From positions 1 through 64,000 of the forward strand of contig NZ_JAMXBE010000012.1 of assembly GCF_024704835.1 (NCBI RefSeq): 64,000 nucleotides of DNA. Direction: 5' to 3'. Under the pieces are notes generated by a model, which saw only the letters and a list, made by a program, of their open reading frames with translations, had not been told where the DNA came from and made no database searches. Positions within the stretch are counted from its first letter, which is position 1, and the number at the start of each line of letters is the position of its first letter. A program made the translations under genes and the position numbers. The stretch is from Parapedobacter tibetensis. Its GTDB lineage: Bacteria; Bacteroidota; Bacteroidia; Sphingobacteriales; Sphingobacteriaceae. Positions 54,255 through 63,272 of this stretch are shown piece after piece.

Positions 54255-54313
54255 ATAACAGCTAAGTCTATTATGGAGGTGCAATTCATTACATGTATTC
54301 GACTAGATCTACC

Positions 54314-55771
54314 TCACTTTAATTTATGAGAACTAAACCATTTTTGACGTTGAATCGCTAATAAATCTTTCAGATATTGATCCCTCTCAAGAAAAAATAC
54401 CGTACAAAAGTATAAAATCCCGCACAGAGGTATACCTAGTGCCAATATAATAAAAGCATTGGTGCTTACTATCCGGCAAGCCATTGCTATCAAACTAAAA
54501 AGAATGGCAACATAAAATACCTTAAACATGAATTTCCCCCACGTCAAATCTATTCTAAAAAATCGCTTAACAAAGAGAACGGAAATCACGGTAATGACCA
54601 ATTCCGTGACTAAATTTGCGATAGCTGCACCCACCGCTTGATAATGAGGCACCAGCAATATATTCAAAACAAGACAGCATCCCCCTCCCACCACTACGGC
54701 AAATAAATATTGCTTTTCCTTCTTTGCAGGAATTAATATCTGAAAAGCAAAGAAATGGGCTAAGCCAATAATTAATACTAATGGAGACAATATTTTCATA
54801 GGAAGAATCGATTCTCCAAATGCCGGGCCACTAATAAGCCAAATAAACTCATCAGCAAAGACAAACAACCCCAAAAATGCTGGAATTGCCAGCATATTGA
54901 TATACCAAAAGGATTTCTCAGCCAGATATTGGACTTCTTCTTGGTTATTTTGACTCATTGCAATGGATAATCTTGGCAACAAAACCACCCCTAAGGCAGT
55001 AATGATGGGAATGATAACCTTGCTTATCTTGACAGCTGCAGAATAGTATCCAACGCTTGCGTCATTGGCCAACAAACCCAATAAAATTGTATCAAGTACC
55101 GTATAAATGCTTATAGCAAATAGGACTCCGAAATTAAGCATAATAGGCCGAACGTGTTGATATATCCTTAGTCCATGGAACGAGAAAACAACATGTTTCT
55201 TTAGCATCCAAACATTCCAAAGTTGGTTGCCCAAAAACGACGACACTGCAATAGATAAATAAATCCACAAATCCGCTTTGGTTTTCACAAACAGAAAAAG
55301 GCCTATTAGCGATAGAATTTTCACAATCATAGACCTCAAGGAAATTTGCTTAAATTGCTCTAATCCCGAATAGAACCAATCAGTATTCATGAAACTGAGA
55401 AAAACCAATAGCCCCACTAATAAAAAAGAAGGATATTCAATAGTAAATGGCTGATAATTGAAAACAACCAGCAAATAAACAAACGATATGAGTACAGATG
55501 ATAGGATATTTATTATGAAAATTTCCAGAAAAGTCTTTGATAAGGATAATCTATTATGTCTCGCCTTAGCTATTTCCCTTATTCCGTACAAAGGGATTCC
55601 CAAAGAGGCCAGTACCACGAAATATTGCGCAAAGCTAAGCAGGAATTGCGCCTTCCCTACTCCATCAGGCATTAGTATTCTACTGATATAGGGAAAGCTC
55701 ACTAAAGGTGTAACGGTATTAAAAATATTAACCAATACATTGTAAAAGTAATTTCTTTTAATATCGCTCAT
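54314..55771 (-). CDS. Wzx-type oligosaccharide flippase
   Basis: This is a 485-residue inner-membrane MATE-like transporter with about 12-14 helices. The N-terminal RNYFYNVLVNIFNTVTPLVSF and FPYISRILMPDGVGKAQF are typical of PST-family flippases that turn lipid-linked repeats to the periplasm. It is the first gene of the polysaccharide operon. A -7 match read on the minus strand (TAATTTTG, 55949-55956) lies about 180 bases upstream, with a TTTG 24 bases further that is a little too distant for a good -33 box. Confidence 0.9.
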   Translation of the reverse strand: MSDIKRNYFYNVLVNIFNTVTPLVSFPYISRILMPDGVGKAQFLLSFAQYFVVLASLGIPLYGIREIAKARHNRLSLSKTFLEIFIINILSSVLISFVYLLVVFNYQPFTIEYPSFLLVGLLVFLSFMNTDWFYSGLEQFKQISLRSMIVKILSLIGLFLFVKTKADLWIYLSIAVSSFLGNQLWNVWMLKKHVVFSFHGLRIYQHVRPIMLNFGVLFAISIYTVLDTILLGLLANDASVGYYSAAVKISKVIIPIITALGVVLLPRLSIAMSQNNQEEVQYLAEKSFWYINMLAIPAFLGLFVFADEFIWLISGPAFGESILPMKILSPLVLIIGLAHFFAFQILIPAKKEKQYLFAVVVGGGCCLVLNILLVPHYQAVGAAIANLVTELVITVISVLFVKRFFRIDLTWGKFMFKVFYVAILFSLIAMACRIVSTNAFIILALGIPLCGILYFCTVFFLERDQYLKDLLAIQRQKWFSSHKLK

Positions 55772-56059
55772 TTACTTCTAAACTGTGAGTTATTCTATCT
55801 TACAGATTGATAAAAATCGGTTAAAGCTAATATGATTATATCGGTAAAGCAAACACTACTATCAATTAATCCATAAGTATAGAATATTCACAAGAAATCC
55901 ATATTATTGAAGAACAAGAAGAAATTTATCAGTTTCACGAGAACATCACAAAATTAATCCGCATAATAAATGAGTAATGACAAAATATGTAACAAAAAAC
56001 CATTAAGCTTATCGCGTGTTTAATTTATTAACACTCCCATTTATCTATTATTTTTCAAC

Positions 56060-57487
56060 ATGAGCAATACACTAATCACTGACAAATCCTACATCAACGG
56101 CAAATGGATCAAAGGGACGCAATCCTTCGATGTTATCAACCCGGCCACGCACAAAGTGATTGCCTCAGTAGCGGATCTCACCGTGGCTGATTGCCGTAAG
56201 GCGATAGATCATGCGTACGCCGCCTGGCCGGGCTGGCGAGATCTTGAGGCATTCAAACGAAGCAATCTCATCATGGAATGGTTCAGGCGCATCATGGATG
56301 CAAAGAATGAATTAGCCCATATCATGACGCTTGAAAGCGGAAAACCCTTAGCCGAAAGTCTAAAGGAAGTGGACTACGGCGCATCTTTCGTGGAGTGGTT
56401 TGCCGAAGAAGCGAAACGCGCCTATGGTGAAACCATACCTGCTCCTAAAATGGGGCAGCGTCTGCTCACCATCCGTCAAGCTGTTGGCGTAGTTTCGGCC
56501 ATCACGCCATGGAACTTTCCCTTGGCCATGATTACCCGCAAAGTAGCCCCTGCATTGGCTGCAGGCTGCACGGTGGTGCTTCGCCCTGCCTCACAAACCC
56601 CACTCACAGCATTGGCCTTGGCCCTTATGGCGCATCAATCCGGATTTCCTCCAGGGGTTTTCAATGTCATTACCGGTAAGGACAGCAAGGGTATCGGACA
56701 GGAATTGGCCACCAACGACAAAATCCGAAAAATATCATTCACCGGCTCCACCGAGGTGGGTAGATCCCTGATGCAACAGGCGGCAGGGACCATCAAGAAG
56801 GTTTCCTTGGAGCTAGGAGGTAATGCCCCCTTCCTTGTCTTTGACGATGCCGACATTGATGCAGCCGTGAAAGGGGCTATCATAGGCAAGTTCCGAAATT
56901 CTGGACAAACCTGTGTGTCCGTCAATCGCTTTTTGGTACAGGATGGGATATTCGACGCCTTTGCCAAGAAGCTTACAACTGCCGTGAAGAAACTCAACGT
57001 AGGCAACGGCCTCGATGATGGTGTCCAGGTAGGGCCACTCATTAATCAGGATGGGGTGGACAAAGTAAAAGCGCATGTAACAGATGCCCTTGATAGGGGT
57101 GCGAAGCTGCTAACTGGTGGCAAGGCAAAATCGGGCTTTTTCTACCAGCCCACCGTTTTGGCCGATGTAGACGTAAAGGCGCTAGTCGCACAAGAAGAAA
57201 CGTTCGGCCCTGTATGCGCCTTATTCCGTTTCAAAAAGGAGGAAGAAGGTATCGCTATGGCCAATGACACGGAGTTCGGCTTAGCGGCTTATTTTTATAG
57301 CAACGGGGTGAATCGATGTTGGCGTGTAGCTGAACAAATCGAAGCCGGGATGGTGGGCATCAACACCGGACTGCTCTCCAATGCTGTGGCACCCTTTGGC
57401 GGTATCAAGCAATCCGGTATGGGGCGCGAAGGATCAAAGCATGGGCTCGATGAATACACTGAATTGAAATACCTTTGTTTTGAGTAG
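56060..57487 (+). CDS. gabD: NAD(P)-dependent succinate-semialdehyde dehydrogenase
   Basis: This 475-residue aldehyde dehydrogenase oxidises succinate semialdehyde to succinate. Nucleotide loop FTGSTEVGR lies near 228-234, catalytic Glu251 in LELGGNAP and Cys285 in NSGQTCVSVNR. One oddity is that the usual cofactor-contacting KPA motif reads RPA at about 175, a conservative change that may alter cofactor preference. Closest by pattern to GabD-type enzymes, though related semialdehydes are possible. It is divergent from the polysaccharide operon and convergent with hemJ. Confidence 0.85.
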   Translation: MSNTLITDKSYINGKWIKGTQSFDVINPATHKVIASVADLTVADCRKAIDHAYAAWPGWRDLEAFKRSNLIMEWFRRIMDAKNELAHIMTLESGKPLAESLKEVDYGASFVEWFAEEAKRAYGETIPAPKMGQRLLTIRQAVGVVSAITPWNFPLAMITRKVAPALAAGCTVVLRPASQTPLTALALALMAHQSGFPPGVFNVITGKDSKGIGQELATNDKIRKISFTGSTEVGRSLMQQAAGTIKKVSLELGGNAPFLVFDDADIDAAVKGAIIGKFRNSGQTCVSVNRFLVQDGIFDAFAKKLTTAVKKLNVGNGLDDGVQVGPLINQDGVDKVKAHVTDALDRGAKLLTGGKAKSGFFYQPTVLADVDVKALVAQEETFGPVCALFRFKKEEEGIAMANDTEFGLAAYFYSNGVNRCWRVAEQIEAGMVGINTGLLSNAVAPFGGIKQSGMGREGSKHGLDEYTELKYLCFE

Positions 57488-57609
57488 TTTATTTGAGTAG
57501 GCGAATAATTCTGTTAATATATTATCAGCTAAATTTAAGAAAATATCCGGTTAGCTGTCTATCCCAAAGGTATATAAACACCCATATGGTTGCTCACGGA
57601 AACCATACA

Positions 57610-58150
57610 GGAACTGGCGGGCACCGTTTAGGCTCCAATGGTCACCACATGGGTTGACGATGAATCCCATATCGGGCCTATTGGCCACCGTTTAGAGGCT
57701 AATAACCACCATATGGTTTTTGGTTGAACCCCGTATCGGATCTGTTGGCCACCGTATAGGGGCTAACAGCCACCGCACGGTTTGCAGTGAACACCATCCC
57801 GGGTCTATTGGCCATCGTCAAGGGGCTAATAGCCCCCCAATAGTTTGCAGTAGACACCATGTCGGGGTCTATTGGCCACCGTATAGGGGCTGACAGCCCA
57901 CCGCACGGTTTACAGTGAACACCATGCCGGGTCTATTGGCCACCGTTCAGGGGCTGACAGCCCACTGCACGGTTTACAGTGAACACTATACCGGGTCTAT
58001 TGGCCACCGTATAGGGGCTAATAGCCACCATATGGCTTGCAATGAATCCCATATCGGGCCTATTGCCCACCGTTTAGGGGCTAATAGCCATCCCATGGTT
58101 TTTGGTGAACCCCATATCGGGTCTACTGGCTATCAAACGGTGTCCGTGGA
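57610..58150. repeat. Array of about nine 63-64 bp tandem repeats
   Basis: Nine degenerate copies of a 63-64 bp unit follow one another. Aligned anchors (GGGTCT or GGGCCT and variants) fall at about 57674, 57738, 57801, 57865, 57929, 57993, 58056 and 58119, with a further copy before the first. Each unit holds TATTGGCCACCGT and a short self-complementary block (GGCT-loop-AGCC). The loop varies but the arms are kept. An 80-codon reading frame across part of it is fortuitous repetition. It lies between convergent genes gabD and hemJ, so no promoter is expected. Confidence 0.85.
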
Positions 58151-58202
58151 ATCCTAAATGGGGTTTGAAGGTTTTATGATGAACCCATTCGTGCTGTTTT
58201 AT

Positions 58203-58748
58203 TTAATTCAGGTTTTTCCGCCCCCTAAATTTCTTGTACAACTTCACAGCCATCATCAAGGTCAGGGCAAACAGCAACAGCCCAAGCACCCCATATATCC
58301 AATTAATGGCGCTTTTGAGCACCACGGTAAAGACGATCGCGAACAACAATAGGGTAGCCAGTTCGTTCCACATGCGCAAACGCGTTGATGACCACACAGA
58401 CGCTTCACGTTTAAGCCGGAACATGATCCGCTGGCAGACGAAATGGTAGGCAATCAGGCCCAGCACAAAAGCCAGCTTCACGTGCATCCAACCTGCCTGA
58501 AGTAGCGTCGGCGCGATATAGAGCATGACCAAACCCGCAATCACCGTGAGATACATGGAAGGCGTGGTGATAATCCACCACAACCTACTTTCCATCACCA
58601 TGAATTGGCGGTGCAAGACTTGGTATTCCACCACCGCCCGCCGCCTAGCCTCGCTATGGTAGATGAATAGCCGTACCATATAAAACAATCCGGCCATCCA
58701 CGTGATGACGAAGATAATGTGTATAGCTTTGGCATAAAGATAAACCAT
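58203..58748 (-). CDS. hemJ: HemJ-type protoporphyrinogen IX oxidase
   Basis: This is a 181-residue inner-membrane protein with four to five helices. The N-terminal YLYAKAIHIIFVITWMAGLFY and later RLFIYH with conserved His, and the AYHFVCQRI helix, match HemJ (UPF0093), which oxidises protoporphyrinogen IX in many Bacteroidota lacking HemG and HemY. It follows hemE by 34 bases, which supports a role in heme synthesis. Confidence 0.88.
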   Translation of the reverse strand: MVYLYAKAIHIIFVITWMAGLFYMVRLFIYHSEARRRAVVEYQVLHRQFMVMESRLWWIITTPSMYLTVIAGLVMLYIAPTLLQAGWMHVKLAFVLGLIAYHFVCQRIMFRLKREASVWSSTRLRMWNELATLLLFAIVFTVVLKSAINWIYGVLGLLLFALTLMMAVKLYKKFRGRKNLN

Positions 58749-58782
58749 TTATCGGCTTGATAGAAAATCTAAAATCGTAACT

Positions 58783-59820
58783 CTAAAATCTAAAATCCTT
58801 CACCACCTCAATCGCATATTTCACGTTATCAAACGGGATATCAGGCATGATCCCATGCCCCAGGTTAAAAATGAAACCATCTTGCCCGCGCATACGTTCA
58901 AACAAATGCAGTATTTTTTCCTTGATTACTTTTTTGTCGGCATATAATACAAACGGATCCAAATTGCCCTGTACAGCCACCCCTTGCGGCAAGTTGTCTT
59001 TGACATTCCTCAAATCCGCATTCCAGTCTACAGACACCACATCCGGTTTGGCTTCGGCCATCAATGGGGCGAACACCGAACTTCCCTTGCAAAAGGAAAT
59101 CACGGGCACACCCTTGCGATTAAGCTTGGAAATGATCTGCGCATTGTATTGGTGTGAGAACGTTCTATAATCGTCCCAAGACAAGGCCTGTGCCCAACTA
59201 TCGAATAACTGTAAGGCATCCACTCCCGCCGCTATCTGCAAATTGAGGTAGCCGACGGTGACATCTGCAATCTTTTGGAGAATAAAATGGGCAAGTTCAG
59301 GCTCATTATGGAGCAATAGCTTCGTGCGCTTGAAATCTTTGGATGATCCTCCCTCTACCAAGTAACTCAGCACCGTAAATGGAGCGCCCGCAAAGCCTAC
59401 CAATGGAATGCTCCCTTGCAATCGTTGCTGGACAACTTTAATCGCATCACCCACATAATGCAGGTTTTCTACCACGTCGGTTTGCAATGCCTCCGCATCA
59501 GCCATATTCCGAATGGGGTTTGCAAAACGAGGCCCTACACCTTGTTCAAAGCTCAGTTGCCCTCCCATTGCCTCGGCAGTCACCAAAATATCCGAAAACA
59601 GAATGGCGGCGTCTACCCCCAGCAAATCCACGGGAAGCATCGTCACATCAGCCGCGATTTCAGGGGTTTTACACATTTCAAGGAAAGAATATCTATTCTT
59701 GATATCCCAGTATTCCTTCATGAAACGCCCAGCCTGACGCATCATCCATACGGGCGGGCGTTCGGTCTGCTGCGAAAATGCCGCGTTTATCAATAAGTTG
59801 TTCTGTAGTTGCTTAGTCAC
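58783..59820 (-). CDS. hemE: Uroporphyrinogen decarboxylase
   Basis: This 345-residue cytosolic enzyme converts uroporphyrinogen III to coproporphyrinogen III. Signature ERPPVWMMRQAGRFMKEYW lies near residue 20, with the catalytic Asp in ILFSDILVTAEAMG near 85. Also present are PLVGFAGAPFTVLSYLVEGG and GHGIMPDIPFDNV. Its start overlaps the stop of the TPR protein gene by 4 bases (ATGA), a clear coupling signal. Confidence 0.96.
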   Translation of the reverse strand: MTKQLQNNLLINAAFSQQTERPPVWMMRQAGRFMKEYWDIKNRYSFLEMCKTPEIAADVTMLPVDLLGVDAAILFSDILVTAEAMGGQLSFEQGVGPRFANPIRNMADAEALQTDVVENLHYVGDAIKVVQQRLQGSIPLVGFAGAPFTVLSYLVEGGSSKDFKRTKLLLHNEPELAHFILQKIADVTVGYLNLQIAAGVDALQLFDSWAQALSWDDYRTFSHQYNAQIISKLNRKGVPVISFCKGSSVFAPLMAEAKPDVVSVDWNADLRNVKDNLPQGVAVQGNLDPFVLYADKKVIKEKILHLFERMRGQDGFIFNLGHGIMPDIPFDNVKYAIEVVKDFRF

Positions 59821-60338
59821 TGTTCGTCTTTGGGTATTTCGTTTTCTATTCTATTGATTATCTGCGCTATACGGGAGGTCACTTCCAAATTACGCGCAAC
59901 GGCTATGTAACCTCTTACCCGTTCGAAATCTCTCTTTCGCAGGTTGATATTGGCCAAGTTTACCAAAATAATAGCCTTGTCATTGGGTCGCCGGAAGGGC
60001 AATAGTGAAGCGATTTGGAAATGTCGCTCCGCGGCCTCGTAATCTTCTTCCTTCAACGCCAGATTCCCACTCATAAATTCATAGTAATTACGTCGCCTCT
60101 TACGCAAATATTTGGGGTTTTTGATATCCGTCAATAACCGTTTTGCCTTTTCAAAATCCTTGCGTTGGAAAGCCTGTGTGGCAATGAATACGGTTCCTTC
60201 ACGAAAATGGCTCCATACCAAATATCCCATCCCCCCTGCAATCATTACGGCTACCTCATAGGCTTGGGCATATACAGCCCAAAGCGACAAAATAAATGCA
60301 AGCACCAATACCACGGCGCGTGCCTTTGAAGTCATCAT
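59817..60338 (-). CDS. TPR-containing membrane protein
   Basis: This 173-residue protein has two hydrophobic segments at about residues 8-24 and 27-44. A soluble TPR region follows (about 50-165, AFQRKDFEKAKRLLTDI, ALKEEDYEAAERHFQI and NLRKRDFERVRGYIAV). Its function is unknown. A membrane anchor for protein contacts is plausible. It stands between a two-component pair and hemE in a tightly packed operon, with only 2 bases from the regulator's stop. Confidence 0.7.
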   Translation of the reverse strand: MMTSKARAVVLVLAFILSLWAVYAQAYEVAVMIAGGMGYLVWSHFREGTVFIATQAFQRKDFEKAKRLLTDIKNPKYLRKRRRNYYEFMSGNLALKEEDYEAAERHFQIASLLPFRRPNDKAIILVNLANINLRKRDFERVRGYIAVARNLEVTSRIAQIINRIENEIPKDEQ

Positions 60339-60340
60339 GG

Positions 60341-61051
60341 TTACTGTGGGTTGTCCGTGAATTTATAACCTACACCACGGATGGAGTGGAAATATACCGG
60401 ATGTTTTTGATCGGGTTCGAAGTATTTTCTGAATGTCAGGATAAAATTATCGATGGTCCGTGTGGAAGGATACACATCGTAATTCCATACGGTCTCCAAA
60501 ATCTGCTCACGAGAAACGGCTTCATTTCGTCGCTCGATGAGCAATTTGAGCAACATCGTTTCCTTCTTGGTCAGTGAGGTCACCGTACCGTCAGCATGGT
60601 GTAATTCATAGGAGTTGAAGTAAATGGTTTTATCACCTATTTGGTAGGAATTGAGTTCCTTCAGATCGTCCCCTTTCATCCCCCTTCGCACCAATATCCC
60701 TACGCGTAGAATCAACTCCTCAAGGTTGAACGGCTTTACCAAATAATCATCGGCTCCTTTTTTGAGCCCAGTAATACGGTCTTCACTACTATTTTTGGCG
60801 GTAAGGAACATAATGGGCACTGCCGTATTTTGCAGGCGTATCGTTTCTGCCACTTGAAACCCATCGATTTCCGGAATCATGACGTCCAATATCACCAAGT
60901 TGAACCGCTCTTCTTTAAATACCTTCAAGGCTTTTTTGCCATCAGTGGCCGTGGATACCCGGTAACCTTCTAACTCTAGATTCAACTTAATCGCTTCCAA
61001 AAGGTGCTCTTCGTCCTCTACCAATAAAATCCGTTGCTTAGCTTGTTGCAT
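60341..61051 (-). CDS. OmpR/PhoB-family response regulator
   Basis: This is a 236-residue regulator. The receiver domain has the acidic pair EDEE at 12-15, Asp56 in VILDVMIPEIDG, and the Lys in LVKPFN. A winged-helix DNA-binding domain follows (about 135-232, LTKKETMLLKLLIERRNEAV and RGVGYKF at the end). It overlaps its kinase gene by 14 bases and should be its partner. Possible targets include the downstream hemE-hemJ genes. Confidence 0.93.
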   Translation of the reverse strand: MQQAKQRILLVEDEEHLLEAIKLNLELEGYRVSTATDGKKALKVFKEERFNLVILDVMIPEIDGFQVAETIRLQNTAVPIMFLTAKNSSEDRITGLKKGADDYLVKPFNLEELILRVGILVRRGMKGDDLKELNSYQIGDKTIYFNSYELHHADGTVTSLTKKETMLLKLLIERRNEAVSREQILETVWNYDVYPSTRTIDNFILTFRKYFEPDQKHPVYFHSIRGVGYKFTDNPQ

Positions 61052-61919
61052 AATAGTTGTTAAATATTACTTCAAAAATACTCCCTGATGGGGTATTATC
61101 TTTCACCTTTATTTGTGCGCGGTGTTTTTCCAAAACAGTCTTAACGATATATAAACCCAGACCAGTGCCCTTTGTTTTCCGTGTGTCTTCGTTGCCTATC
61201 CGGTAAAATTTATTAAATATACGCTTCTTGTCATCTTCATGAATCCCTATCCCATGGTCGGCCACTGAAAAGGAGACACTGCCATTATCCTCCGCTAGTT
61301 TTACAAATACATGAGCGCATGGGGGTGAATATTTGACGGCATTTTCAATCAAATTAGTCACGACATTGGTCAAGGCAAACCTATCGCCTTCAATATGGAT
61401 ATCGGGAGCCAGTTCAGTCTTAATGATTTGTGAGGTACACGAATGAATCTGCAGCCGTCCTGCAACATGTTGAACCAGTTCGGTCAAGTTGATATCTTCC
61501 TTGGGGAAATTGCGCCGTGCGTTTTCCAATTTAGTCGCAATCAACACATTCCCTACCAAATCATCCAAACGCTCAATGTCTTTGAGCGAATTGGAAAGGA
61601 ATTGCGCTTGCTGCTCCTTGTTCAGGTTGCGTTTTAGGATGGTTTGGATAGCCAATTTAATGGAAGCAAGTGGCGACTTAAGTTCATGAGTAACAGCCAA
61701 AAGGAAATTTTGTTGCTGTTGTTGTATCTTGTGCTCACGCACGAACGCCTTTTTTAATTTGAGCGCCCCAACCACAAAGATGAGCATAAAAAATATGCCT
61801 TCACCAATGATCATCACTTTCCGGTGTGGCTGGGACTCAATGAGCAATACTCCCCACCAAACCAGTTGTGCAGTTGCATAAAAAACAAGAAAATAAAATA
61901 ACACCAACGGTTTCCGCAT
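61038..61919 (-). CDS. Membrane sensor histidine kinase
   Basis: This is a 293-residue kinase. Two helices (about residues 4-24 and 32-52) enclose only a few residues, so there is little periplasmic sensor. The HisKA domain has His in AVTHELKSPLASIKLA near residue 82, and the ATPase domain carries ENAVKYSPP (N box), ADHGIGI (G1) and GTGLGLYIVKTVL (G2). The ATG at 61919 is used because it starts the first helix. Signal input is probably intramembrane or cytosolic. Confidence 0.9.
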   Translation of the reverse strand: MRKPLVLFYFLVFYATAQLVWWGVLLIESQPHRKVMIIGEGIFFMLIFVVGALKLKKAFVREHKIQQQQQNFLLAVTHELKSPLASIKLAIQTILKRNLNKEQQAQFLSNSLKDIERLDDLVGNVLIATKLENARRNFPKEDINLTELVQHVAGRLQIHSCTSQIIKTELAPDIHIEGDRFALTNVVTNLIENAVKYSPPCAHVFVKLAEDNGSVSFSVADHGIGIHEDDKKRIFNKFYRIGNEDTRKTKGTGLGLYIVKTVLEKHRAQIKVKDNTPSGSIFEVIFNNYYATS

Positions 61920-62045
61920 ACCAAACTCCTGAATAGCAACCACAAAAGTATCGATTTACAAGGATTAAAAGCAAATAATAGATGACAATATGACTGAGAC
62001 GTGAGATTTTGATCGCTAATCGCTTTTTTTTGATTTTTCATTTCC

Positions 62046-62060
62046 CTTACTGTGAGTAAG
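62046..62060. promoter_or_regulatory. Inverted repeat upstream of the GH5 gene
   Basis: CTTACT-GTG-AGTAAG is a 15-bp perfect dyad, 119 bases ahead of the GH5 start and in the divergent interval with the histidine kinase. It may be an operator for either gene. No -7 box is clearly placed. Confidence 0.35.
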
Positions 62061-62178
62061 AAAATAAGCGAAATGCATATATTTACTCCCTACTACCAGG
62101 GGTTTTTTAAAAGAATCGCAACCGCTGCCATGAGGCCTTTAAAGAACAAACTTTATGATGAAATAAACTGTAACCGCG

Positions 62179-63177
62179 ATGAATACCATAGATTCTTTCA
62201 TTTGCCAAATATTGGCAATCGTCATGCTTACTTTCACTTATCAGCTTAGTGCCCAAGAAGCCCTTACTCCTGTGCAAAAACATGGTTCCTTGCAAACTGC
62301 GGGCAATCGCATCATCAACCAATATGGGGTATCGCCGCAATTACGTGGCATCAGCTTCTCTTGGAGTATATGGGAGGGCAAGAAATATTACAATAATGAT
62401 GTGGTCGATTGGTTGGTTGATGATTTCAAGGTTTCACTCATTCGGCAATCGATGGCTATTGAACCTAAGGAAGGCTATCTACAAAAACCCGAAGAGCAGA
62501 CGGCACTGATGTGCAAAGTGGCAGACCGCGCTATCAAACTGGGTATTTATGTAATTATCGACTGGCACGACCACCATGCTGACAGAAACAGAGAACAAGC
62601 CAAGGCTTTCTTTACGCAAATGGCCCAACTATATGCCGGCACGCCGAATATCATCTACGAAATCTGGAACGAGCCCGAAAGACAAACATGGTCCGTCATC
62701 AAAGCATATGCACTGGAAGTCATCGAGGAAATTCGAAAATATGACCCCGACAACCTGATTGTCGTAGGCACCCCTCATTGGGATCAAGATGTAGACATAG
62801 CCGCACAAGACCCCATAACGGATTATACCAATATTGCTTACTCCCTTCACTTCTATGCTAGCGACCCCTATCATCAAGAAAATCTACGGCATAAGGCCAA
62901 TACGGCTCTGGAGCTGGGGATTCCATTGTTTGTTACCGAATGGGGTGTCGGTGAGTCCGATGGAGATGGCATGTTTGACCGGGAGAAAACGGACAGCTGG
63001 ATGACTTGGATGGAAGAACGGCAACTGAGCTGGGCAAATTGGAATCTAACAGACAAAAAGGAAACTACTGCCATCCTCCTTCCCGATGCGCCAACAATGG
63101 GCAATTGGGGCACGGGGCATTTGACTGAAGCCGGAACGTATATCCGTGAGCAGCTTAGAAAACTAAACGACAGATGA
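62179..63177 (+). CDS. Secreted GH5 endoglucanase (cellulase family)
   Basis: This is a 332-residue extracellular or periplasmic hydrolase. A signal peptide lies at about residues 1-25 (ending YQLSAQ), followed by a (beta/alpha)8 GH5 domain. The acid/base Glu is in IIYEIWNEPE, the nucleophile Glu is in LFVTEWGVGESDG, and IIDWHDHH and the SLHFYASDPY strand are as in subfamily 2 beta-1,4-endoglucanases. No binding module is attached. The substrate is probably a beta-1,4-glucan. Confidence 0.92.
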   Translation: MNTIDSFICQILAIVMLTFTYQLSAQEALTPVQKHGSLQTAGNRIINQYGVSPQLRGISFSWSIWEGKKYYNNDVVDWLVDDFKVSLIRQSMAIEPKEGYLQKPEEQTALMCKVADRAIKLGIYVIIDWHDHHADRNREQAKAFFTQMAQLYAGTPNIIYEIWNEPERQTWSVIKAYALEVIEEIRKYDPDNLIVVGTPHWDQDVDIAAQDPITDYTNIAYSLHFYASDPYHQENLRHKANTALELGIPLFVTEWGVGESDGDGMFDREKTDSWMTWMEERQLSWANWNLTDKKETTAILLPDAPTMGNWGTGHLTEAGTYIREQLRKLNDR

Positions 63178-63237
63178 AAGACCGATAATTGCGAAGCAAT
63201 CATGAACACCATTAAAGGTTAGCGTTAGTGAATAAAC

Positions 63238-63268
63238 TTGCATATAAACGGCCGTTTATCTAAGTTTG
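63238..63268 (+). promoter_or_regulatory. Promoter of yjjG
   Basis: TTG at 63238-63240 and an exact -7 box TAAGTTTG at 63261-63268 are 20 bp apart. Transcription would begin near 63275, at the start codon (63273), so the message is predicted to be leaderless or nearly so. Confidence 0.7.
63244..63259. promoter_or_regulatory. Perfect 16-bp palindrome within the yjjG promoter
   Basis: ATAAACGGCCGTTTAT is fully self-complementary and fills the gap between the -33 and -7 boxes. Binding of a dimeric repressor here would block RNA polymerase directly. No regulator gene lies next to it. Confidence 0.65.
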
Positions 63269-63272
63269 TCCT

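Noticed and set aside
57610-58150. CRISPR-like array
   Set aside because: The units are whole 63-64 bp repeats without short identical repeats separated by unique spacers, and no cas gene lies in the window.
57915-58157. 80-codon open frame across the tandem repeats
   Set aside because: It is a by-product of the 63-64 bp repetition. It changes frame between units, has no start context and no recognisable protein pattern.
58752-58797. Short TCTAAAATC direct repeats around the hemE stop
   Set aside because: Only three short AT-rich copies, partly inside the hemE end; consistent with chance or local slippage.
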